DNA of 7,268 nucleotides from positions 1 to 7,268 of the forward strand of contig CANIFK010000257.1 in the NCBI GenBank assembly GCA_947466555.1, in the 5' to 3' direction. The notes under the pieces are model-generated. The model was not told the origin of the DNA, did not search any database, and saw nothing but the letters and a program-made list of their open reading frames with translations. Source of the stretch: Acidobacteriota bacterium. GTDB lineage: Bacteria > Acidobacteriota > Terriglobia > Bryobacterales > Bryobacteraceae. The translations under genes were made by a program, and so were the position numbers. This document shows, piece after piece, positions 1 to 5,113 of this stretch; the stretch's first letter is position 1; each line of letters begins with the position of its first letter.

Positions 1-605
1 GCTATCGACGATTTGACGGTGACACCGGTGCCTGTTATGCGGAGTGTTCTGTAGTCCGGGTAAAGATGGAGGGTCAGGCGTGTCGCTGTTGCGGCGGTGT
101 ATGGGAGCTCGATCAGGTATGGTGAGCGGACGCTGGCTGTTTCGAAATCACCGCTGAGGATGTCGGCGGGAAGAGTTCCGACTTCTCCTGTGAGGGTGGC
201 TCCGGAAATGTCGATGAGTACGTCCTGGATGTAGGACCAGCCGTCATCGATCCCGGGATCTCCGTTGCTCATGTGAACACAGGCGGGGCGTAGCGCGATT
301 TCGACGGTTCCGTTAAAGGCAGGAGCCGCCGTTGGGGAGGCGGACGCGGAGGAAGTTAGTCCGCTTATTCATGGGCAGGGCGAGTTGACGACGGATCATG
401 TCCGTCAGCTCCTGTTCACTCGCCTGGCGCATGGCCTCCCTCTTACTCTTGATGCTATCAACCAAGGCCGCTACCAGTATGGTCTGGCCGCCGATGTCGA
501 GCGGAATCGCTTTACTGCGCAGGCTGTTGAAGGAACGGCGTCGTGGAGGGCGGCGCCGGCGTTGGCGATTTCGGCGAGAGTTGTCGCGGCGTCTATGTTT
601 CGACT
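1..605 (-). pseudogene. Frame-disrupted gene of unknown function, runs off the left edge
   Basis: I do not recognise this product. Reading leftward, protein-like sequence appears in three consecutive pieces. Piece one, from 605 to about 540, contains NIDAATTLAEIANAGAALHDAV. Piece two, from about 540 to 316, is one base out of phase; it contains IPLDIGGQTILVAALVDSIK and ends with LRVRLPNGGSCL before a TAA at 315-313. Piece three, from 314 to the edge, returns to the phase of piece one and includes NGTVEIALRP, DDGWSYIQDVLIDISG and RLTLHLYPDYRTLRITGTGV, a beta-strand-like pattern. Each piece has high third-position GC only in its own frame. Piece three has no start codon before an ATG at 275, well inside plausible protein, so a separate gene is unlikely. 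The piece-one frame has stops at 473-471 and 371-369. Two compensating indels, assembly errors, recoding or overlapping small genes would all explain this. The true N-terminus is not visible. Codons such as ATA, AGA and GTA are commoner than in the neighbours. Confidence 0.45.
312..318 (-). other. CTT-TAA-C: possible +1 shift site or indel point
   Basis: On the minus strand the middle frame ends CTT TAA C, and protein-like sequence continues one base forward with AAC GGA ACC GTC GAA. This has the form of the prfB (release factor 2) shift site CTT TGA C, where the Leu tRNA slips from CUU to UUU. Unlike prfB, no purine-rich Shine-Dalgarno-like stimulator lies just upstream: the preceding bases are GGC GGC TCC TGC. 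A mutation or an assembly indel is at least as likely as programmed recoding. Confidence 0.25.
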
Positions 606-643
606 TTACTTCAATGGGCCGGATGCGGGCGTGGGTCGCGTCT

Positions 644-677
644 GGGGACACCCGGCCGGCGGCCCGCGGGTGTCCCC
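644..677. repeat. GC-rich inverted repeat, 11-bp perfect stem
   Basis: GGGGACACCCG at 644-654 is the exact reverse complement of CGGGTGTCCCC at 667-677, with a 12-nt GC-rich loop that itself contains part of the palindrome CCGGCCGG. It starts 24 nt past the cytochrome stop codon (704-702), where a transcript end would be expected. However, no T-run follows the stem on the minus strand (it continues AGACGCGACC), so it is not a canonical intrinsic terminator. It could be a factor-assisted terminator, an mRNA 3'-end stabiliser or a REP-like palindrome present elsewhere in the genome. Confidence 0.6.
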
Positions 678-701
678 GTGGGATGGTTGCTGCGAACGGG
701 G

Positions 702-1328
702 TTAGTGGCAGCCGAGGCAGGTGAAGGTTTTGCCGTGGCAGTTGGCGCAGCCGGTGCGGTCCAGGGTCGCCTTCTTGCGGTTGTGGTCGTCGAGGAAGTT
801 GGCGACGTGGGTGGCTGGCTTTAGCGCGGGCACGTTATCGTGGCACTTTTCGCAGGAGAACGGCGGGTCGATTTTGTTGTGGCAGAGCAGGCAGTCGGCC
901 ATGTGGGGGAAGACGCTGGCGGTTTTGACGTCTTGTGATTGCTCGATGCCGTGGTGGCAGCCGGCGCAGTTGTTTGCCGTCTCCAGATGTTGCGGGGACT
1001 TGGTGTCGAGGTATTTGTTGGCGGTGATGGCGGCCCGGATCATGGGCGCGAGGTTGCCCATTTTGGTGTGCAGCTGGTGGTTGAAGCGGTCTACTTTTCG
1101 GGCTGTGGGGGCGTTGGGGGCGCGGCCGTCGGTATGGCAGGATTTGCACGCTTCGGCCGTGGGGAGGTTGTTGTCCTGGGCCTTGGTGCTTTGGCTGATT
1201 GTCTGGTGGCAGGTGGTGCACGCCAGTTTCATGGCCAGGTGCTGCTGGTGCGAGAAGGGTTTGTTCTGCGCGGCGGCGGTGAGGGCCAGGGCGAGCGCCA
1301 GGGCTAGGCTTTGTAGGAGATGCGCCAC
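702..1328 (-). CDS. Exported seven-haem c-type cytochrome
   Basis: This 208-residue protein should carry electrons in the periplasm or at the cell surface. A leader of alternating Leu/Ala (residues 2-20) ends near AAAQ. Seven CXXCH haem-binding motifs follow: C37-H41 (CTTCH), C61-H65, C121-H125, C146-H150, C159-H163, C194-H198 and C204-H208, the last forming the very C-terminus. Other histidines, including FSHQQH (H27, H30), FNHQLH (H84, H87), H114, H142, H174 and H182, are enough for bis-His ligation of all seven haems. The FxHxxH...CXXCH pattern resembles cytochrome c3/c7-type multihaem proteins. The start is GTG, inside the last codons of the dehydrogenase gene upstream (25-bp overlap), with GGGGGA 8 nt before it. 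This suggests translational coupling, and the protein is a plausible electron acceptor for that dehydrogenase. The family and haem count are clear; the partner is inferred. Confidence 0.9.
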   Translation of the reverse strand: MAHLLQSLALALALALTAAAQNKPFSHQQHLAMKLACTTCHQTISQSTKAQDNNLPTAEACKSCHTDGRAPNAPTARKVDRFNHQLHTKMGNLAPMIRAAITANKYLDTKSPQHLETANNCAGCHHGIEQSQDVKTASVFPHMADCLLCHNKIDPPFSCEKCHDNVPALKPATHVANFLDDHNRKKATLDRTGCANCHGKTFTCLGCH

Positions 1329-2476
1329 ACTTTGTTTCCCCCGTCGTCGGTGAGGAGCAGGCTGCCGTCGGGCTGTTGGAGGAGGCAGGTGGGGCGGCCC
1401 CAGACTTCACGCTTGTCGGGCGAGAGGAGCCAGCCGGTGAGGAAGTCCTCTTTGGGCCCGGCGATTTTGCCGTCCTTGAAAGGGACGAACGCGACGTTGT
1501 AGCCGGTGCGTTTGGAGCGGTTCCAGGAGCCGTGTTGGCAGATGAAGGCGCCGTTGCGGTACTTGGCGGGGAACATTTTGCCGGTGTAGAAGAGATGATC
1601 GATCACCGCTACGTGTGCGCCGAGGATCATGTCGGGCTCAATGGTCTTTTTGACCATTTCCGGGTTGGCGCCTTTGTTCATGGGGTCTTCGTTGGGACCG
1701 GTGTAGGCGTAGGGCCAGCCGTAGAAGGCGCCCTTTTGGATTTTGGTGAAGTAGTCGGGGACGAGGTCGTCGCCGAGGGTGTCGCGCTCCTGGATGGAGG
1801 CCCAGAGGTCGGTGGTGCCGGGGTAGAAGCGCAGGCCGATGGGGTTGCGGGTGCCGGTGGCGATGGTTTCGTGGGCGGAGCCGTCGAGGTTGTAGGCGTG
1901 AATGGCGGCACGGCGGGGGTCTTCGCCGGGGGTGGAGTTGGACTCCGAGCCGACGGTGACGTAGAGGCGATTGGCTTTGGGATCGATGAGGAGGGTGCGG
2001 GTGTTGTGGCCTTTGCCGAGGCCGGCGTAGGAGATGATCTCGGTGCCTTTGCCGACGGTTTGGGTTTTGGCGTTGTATTCGTATTTCTTGATGGACGTGG
2101 GTTCGCCGACGTAGAGGATGCCTTTGTGGAGGGCGAGGCCGTAGGGGCGGTCGAGGTTTTCGATGATTTTCTTTTTCGTCTTGCCGTCTTTGGAGAGGAC
2201 GAAGACGGCGCCATTGGCGACGGTATCGGACAGGATGATTTCCTGGGAGGGGCCGTGGACCATGAAGCGGGGGCGCTGGAAGTCGCCGGTGGCGAAGTCT
2301 TCGATGGTGAAGCCGGCGGGCAGTTTCAGCTGGGCGCCGTCGGGGCGGGGGATGACCTGGGCCCGGTTGGTCACCGAGGGGGTGGCGTAGGGGGCGGGGA
2401 GGTCGAACTTCTTTTTCTGGGCGACGGCGAGGCCGGTGGAGGCCAGGGCGGAGAGGGTGAAGAGGCGGCGCTGCAT
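1304..2476 (-). CDS. PQQ-dependent sugar dehydrogenase, L-sorbosone dehydrogenase-like, exported
   Basis: This is a 390-residue beta-propeller of the soluble glucose/sorbosone/aldose dehydrogenase family, which oxidises sugars or aldehydes in the periplasm with PQQ. A signal peptide (MQRRLFTLSALASTGLAVAQ) is present. Family landmarks in order are GHNTR (156-160) followed by RLYVTVGSESN (170-180), GTRNPIGLRF (208-217), LWASIQERDTLGDDL (224-238), FYGWPYAY (251-258), HGSWNRSKRTGYNV (315-328), and GRP...PDGSLLLTDD near 360-378. H157, R210 and D232 sit where the catalytic His, the cofactor-contacting Arg and the following Asp fall in soluble glucose dehydrogenase; that mapping is by motif only. 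The substrate cannot be deduced. GGAG lies 10 nt before the ATG, inside the end of the SulP gene, whose stop is 4 nt upstream. The 3' end overlaps the seven-haem cytochrome gene. Some members of this fold have other oxidation roles, so the sorbosone label is nominal. Confidence 0.85.
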   Translation of the reverse strand: MQRRLFTLSALASTGLAVAQKKKFDLPAPYATPSVTNRAQVIPRPDGAQLKLPAGFTIEDFATGDFQRPRFMVHGPSQEIILSDTVANGAVFVLSKDGKTKKKIIENLDRPYGLALHKGILYVGEPTSIKKYEYNAKTQTVGKGTEIISYAGLGKGHNTRTLLIDPKANRLYVTVGSESNSTPGEDPRRAAIHAYNLDGSAHETIATGTRNPIGLRFYPGTTDLWASIQERDTLGDDLVPDYFTKIQKGAFYGWPYAYTGPNEDPMNKGANPEMVKKTIEPDMILGAHVAVIDHLFYTGKMFPAKYRNGAFICQHGSWNRSKRTGYNVAFVPFKDGKIAGPKEDFLTGWLLSPDKREVWGRPTCLLQQPDGSLLLTDDGGNKVWRISYKA

Positions 2477-2480
2477 GGTT

Positions 2481-3962
2481 TTAAGGCTCCGAACTCAACA
2501 GTGTATCGGAGTTTTCAGGGAGGGCGCGGCTTGGATGCTGGCGGCGCCAGGAGGCGAGAGCTTCGTGGGCGGCGTGATCGATGTAGTGGAGGCCGCGGAG
2601 GTTGAGGTGGACTTCGGCGGCGGCGGGGAGGGCTTCGAGGGCGTCGACGAAACGGGGGAGGTTGATGAAGCTGGCTGAGCCGAAAAACTGGACGTCGAGG
2701 CGGTTGTTGGTTGGGTCGTGATTGATTTTGACTTCGAGTTTGGAGATCTCCCAGAGGAGCTTGATGACTGAGAGGGCGATGCCGACGCCGATGCCGGCGA
2801 GGAGGCTGGCGCAGACGATGGTTACCGTTGTTAGAAGCGCGATGGCGGCGACGTCCCAGCCGTATTTATTGAGATGACGCAAGGTGGGGAGGTCCAGCAG
2901 TTTGATGCCGGTGAAGACGAGGATGGCGGCGAGGCTGGCGGTGGGGACGAGTTGGAGGACGTTGGGGAACGCGACGACCAGGATGAGGAGCCAGACGCTG
3001 TGGAAGACGGTGGCCATGCGGGTTTTGGAGCCGGCGTTGACGTTGGCGGCGGAGCGGACGATGACGCCGGTCATGGGCAGGGCGCCGAGGAGGCCGCAGA
3101 GGGTGTTGCCGATGCCTTGGGAGAAGAGCTCGCGGTCGTAATTGGTCTTTTGTTGGCCTTTGGCCATTTGGTCGACGGCGGCGGCGGAGAGGAGGGTTTC
3201 GGCGCTGGCGATGAAGGCGAGGGCGAGGGACTCCCAGAAGATCTCCATGGAGAAGAGGCCGAGGATGTTCCAGGGGTGGGTGATGGTCATGGAGTCGGCG
3301 AGGGAGCCGGGGAGTTTGACGTAGTGGATTTGCCACTGGCCCCATTGAGCGAGCGTTGTGCCGGCGATGACGCCCAAGAGGGCGCCGGGGATGGTTTTGA
3401 GGCGGCCTTTGGCGAGGGCGGTCCAGGTGAGCATGACGCCCAAGGTGACGAAGCCGACGATGGCGGCCATGTGGTGATCGTGGTCGAGATCCTGGAAGAG
3501 GAGGGAGACCGATTCGGGGATGGCGGCGAAGTTGGCGAGGCCGCTGGGTTTGGGGGTGTGGTCCACCATGACGTGGAACTGGGCGGCGAAGATGAGGGCG
3601 CCGATGCCGGCCAGCATGCCGTGGATGACGGCGGGGGAGATGGAGCGGAAGAGCTGGCCGGCCTTGAGGAGGCCGGCGGCGACTTGGATTAACCCGGCGA
3701 AGAGGACGATGGGGCCGAGCATGGCGATCCCATGTTCCTGGATGATTTGGAAGACGATGACGGAGAGGCCGGCGGCGGGGCCGCTGACTTGGAGGGGGCA
3801 CCCGGAGAGGGCCCCGACGAGGAGACCACCGATGATACCGGTGACGAGGCCGGCGGCGGGGGGGACGCCGGAGGCGATGGCGATGCCCATGCAGAGGGGA
3901 AGGGCGACAAGGAATACGACGACGGAACCGAGGAGGTCCGCCCCAAGAAATTGGGTCTTCAT
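2481..3962 (-). CDS. SulP-family inorganic anion transporter with short STAS domain, probable bicarbonate transporter
   Basis: This 493-residue inner-membrane transporter belongs to the SulP (SLC26-like) family, which moves sulfate, bicarbonate or other anions. The N-terminal core is diagnostic: LPLCMGIAIASGVPPAAGL (21-39) leading into SGCPLQVSGPAAGLSVIV (53-70). Hydrophobic segments continue to about residue 405, with a conserved-looking AETLLSAAAVDQM (254-266) and TGVIVRSAANVNAGSKTR (298-315). Residues about 412-480 form a cytoplasmic STAS domain (LDVQFFGSASFINL, then LNLRGLHYIDHAAHEALASW), shorter than a typical STAS of 100 or more residues. The ATG has AGGA 8 nt upstream and starts 22 nt after the carbonic anhydrase stop. 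SulP-carbonic anhydrase pairing, and even fusion, is an established theme that points to bicarbonate as cargo; sulfate cannot be excluded from sequence alone. The dehydrogenase gene begins 4 nt downstream. Confidence 0.9.
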   Translation of the reverse strand: MKTQFLGADLLGSVVVFLVALPLCMGIAIASGVPPAAGLVTGIIGGLLVGALSGCPLQVSGPAAGLSVIVFQIIQEHGIAMLGPIVLFAGLIQVAAGLLKAGQLFRSISPAVIHGMLAGIGALIFAAQFHVMVDHTPKPSGLANFAAIPESVSLLFQDLDHDHHMAAIVGFVTLGVMLTWTALAKGRLKTIPGALLGVIAGTTLAQWGQWQIHYVKLPGSLADSMTITHPWNILGLFSMEIFWESLALAFIASAETLLSAAAVDQMAKGQQKTNYDRELFSQGIGNTLCGLLGALPMTGVIVRSAANVNAGSKTRMATVFHSVWLLILVVAFPNVLQLVPTASLAAILVFTGIKLLDLPTLRHLNKYGWDVAAIALLTTVTIVCASLLAGIGVGIALSVIKLLWEISKLEVKINHDPTNNRLDVQFFGSASFINLPRFVDALEALPAAAEVHLNLRGLHYIDHAAHEALASWRRQHPSRALPENSDTLLSSEP

Positions 3963-3984
3963 GTTGGTGATCCTGGGGATGCGT

Positions 3985-4635
3985 CTAGACGGAGGCGAGG
4001 GCCGGTTCGTCGATGGGCATGGTGTCGAGCGGGATGAAGGCGTTGTGGTCCTTCGACCAGGATTGGATTTCGCCGTCTTCGATCTGGTACATCCAGCTGT
4101 GGAGTTGGAGACCGCGTTTGACGATGGCGGCGGCGACGGAGGGATGGGTCTTCAGATTGTCCATCTGGGCGAGGACGTTCTGGCGGGCCAGTTCCATGAC
4201 CTTTTCGGCGTCGGAGTGGCCTTCGCAGATTTCGTCGACGACGGCGCGGGCGCGGGCGCCGTATTGGAGCCAGTTGGAGACGTTGGGGAGTTTGGCGACA
4301 CGTTCGGGGTGGAGGAGGCCGTGCATGACGCCGCAGTCGGAGTGGCCGCAGACGATGATGTGTTTGACTTCGAGGACGCGGACGGCGTATTCGATCGTCG
4401 CCGAGACGCCGCCGTTATGATCGCCGTGGGCGGGGATGATGTTGCCGGCGTTGCGGCAGATGAAGAGTTCGCCGGGGCTGGACTGCATGAGCATGTCGGG
4501 GACGATGCGGCTGTCCGAGCAGGTGATGAAAAGGGAGCGGGGCTGTTGGCCGCACGCGAGACGACGGAAATCTTCTTCATGAGAGGGGTACACTTCCGTA
4601 CGGAATTTTTTGTACCCGGAGACGAGTTTACGCAT
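3985..4635 (-). CDS. Beta-class carbonic anhydrase
   Basis: This 216-residue cytoplasmic zinc enzyme interconverts CO2 and bicarbonate. All hallmarks are present: the CSDSR motif (C39, D41, R43), RNAGN (61-65), and GHSDCG (97-102) with zinc ligands H98 and C101, alongside C39. D41 and R43 form the catalytic dyad of the family. Between 71 and 90 the sequence DHNGGVSATIEYAVRVLEV matches the usual helix after the active-site strand. The length is normal for bacterial beta enzymes of the Can/CynT type, and there is no signal peptide. AGGAG (4645-4641) is 5 nt before the ATG and fixes the start. The SulP transporter follows after 22 nt, so imported bicarbonate could be converted to CO2, or CO2 trapped as bicarbonate, on the cytoplasmic side. 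There is no cyanase or photosynthetic carbon-fixation gene nearby, so anaplerotic bicarbonate supply or pH handling is the likeliest use. Confidence 0.95.
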   Translation of the reverse strand: MRKLVSGYKKFRTEVYPSHEEDFRRLACGQQPRSLFITCSDSRIVPDMLMQSSPGELFICRNAGNIIPAHGDHNGGVSATIEYAVRVLEVKHIIVCGHSDCGVMHGLLHPERVAKLPNVSNWLQYGARARAVVDEICEGHSDAEKVMELARQNVLAQMDNLKTHPSVAAAIVKRGLQLHSWMYQIEDGEIQSWSKDHNAFIPLDTMPIDEPALASV

Positions 4636-4689
4636 AGAGACTCCTGGACCCTGTGGTGTTTATGATTGCGGGGAAATGGGGAGCGGGGA

Positions 4690-5076
4690 CTATGCGCGAG
4701 CGGGGGGAGGGCGGGGAAGGGACTGCGGGGAGCGTGGGGCCTGCGCCGGGGCTGGGATGGCGCGGGCGGCGAGGAGTTCACCGGCGGTGAAGGCTGGGTT
4801 GGCCTTGGGGGCTGGAGTGATTTCGACCGGTAGGGGGCCGAAGGGCTTGCCGGCGTTGACGGAATTGGTTTGGAAGACACAGTGGCCCTGGGCGTGGCCC
4901 GGGCAGGCGCGGTGGCGCTGGCTGCGTTGGGAACGGGAACGCTGTTGCTGGCGGGTGAGCCGGTCCGGCGTTTGGATGCTGGCGCCGGTGAGCGCGAACG
5001 AAGCGGCGAGCAGGAGCGCGATGGCGCTGAGCCCGAAGTTTCGTAGTTTGCGCGCGAGCGGCAACATCCTCCTCAT
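4690..5076 (-). CDS. Small membrane-anchored or secreted protein of unknown function
   Basis: I do not recognise this 128-residue protein. A basic N-terminus (MRRMLPLARKLRN) is followed by one hydrophobic segment (about 14-32, SAIALLLAASFALTGA), giving a signal anchor or signal peptide. After it comes a very basic, glutamine-rich stretch (RQQQRSRSQRSQRHR, 42-56), then CPGHAQGHC (58-66) whose two Cys and two His could bind metal or form a disulfide, then a Pro/Ala-rich tail. Third-position GC is high throughout, supporting real coding. The start is uncertain. ATG at 5076 has no ribosome site and lies within TATAATG; ATG at 5067 directly follows GAGGAGG and fits a leaderless transcript. It ends 54 nt before the carbonic anhydrase gene and may head that operon. 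Low-complexity composition leaves some doubt that it is expressed. Confidence 0.55.
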   Translation of the reverse strand: MRRMLPLARKLRNFGLSAIALLLAASFALTGASIQTPDRLTRQQQRSRSQRSQRHRACPGHAQGHCVFQTNSVNAGKPFGPLPVEITPAPKANPAFTAGELLAARAIPAPAQAPRSPQSLPRPPPARA

Positions 5077-5104
5077 TATATCGAGTTAGATGAATGCATT
5101 ATTA
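5075..5104 (-). promoter_or_regulatory. Candidate promoter with perfect -10 TATAAT
   Basis: The gap between the stop at 5116-5114 and the next gene is AT-rich in an otherwise GC-rich window. It holds a perfect minus-strand TATAAT at 5080-5075. Seven bases later (after GAGGAGG) is the A of ATG at 5067, a usual distance for transcription start. The -35 region is weak: at 17-18 nt spacing the hexamers are AATAAT or TAATAA, poor matches to TTGACA. It would drive the small unknown protein and possibly the carbonic anhydrase operon. Confidence 0.45.
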
Positions 5105-5113
5105 CTTTTGCAT

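Noticed and set aside
313..651. Taking the 112-residue minus-strand ORF as one intact gene
   Set aside because: Its first part is an Arg-rich frame-shifted reading, while a natural-looking protein is in another frame there. Only about the last 75 codons look genuine.
644..677. Canonical Rho-independent terminator
   Set aside because: The stem is strong but no T-rich tract follows on either strand, so it is recorded as an inverted repeat only.
1376..2605. 409-residue plus-strand ORF
   Set aside because: Gly/Val/Asp-rich, low-complexity translation exactly opposite the dehydrogenase gene; it is the antisense shadow of strong third-position GC bias.
2874..3692. 272-residue plus-strand ORF
   Set aside because: Composed almost only of Gly, Glu, Asp, Ala and Val, opposite the SulP gene; antisense shadow.
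2866..3801. 311-residue minus-strand Pro/Arg/His-rich ORF
   Set aside because: Alternative frame of the SulP gene; composition is typical of a frame-shifted reading of GC-rich coding DNA.
3520..4665. 381-residue plus-strand ORF spanning SulP and carbonic anhydrase
   Set aside because: It lies opposite two genes with clear family motifs, and its own translation has no recognisable domain.
5093..5100. AATGCATT palindrome in the AT-rich gap as an operator
   Set aside because: Only 8 bp, one copy, expected often by chance in AT-rich sequence; no regulator gene nearby supports it.
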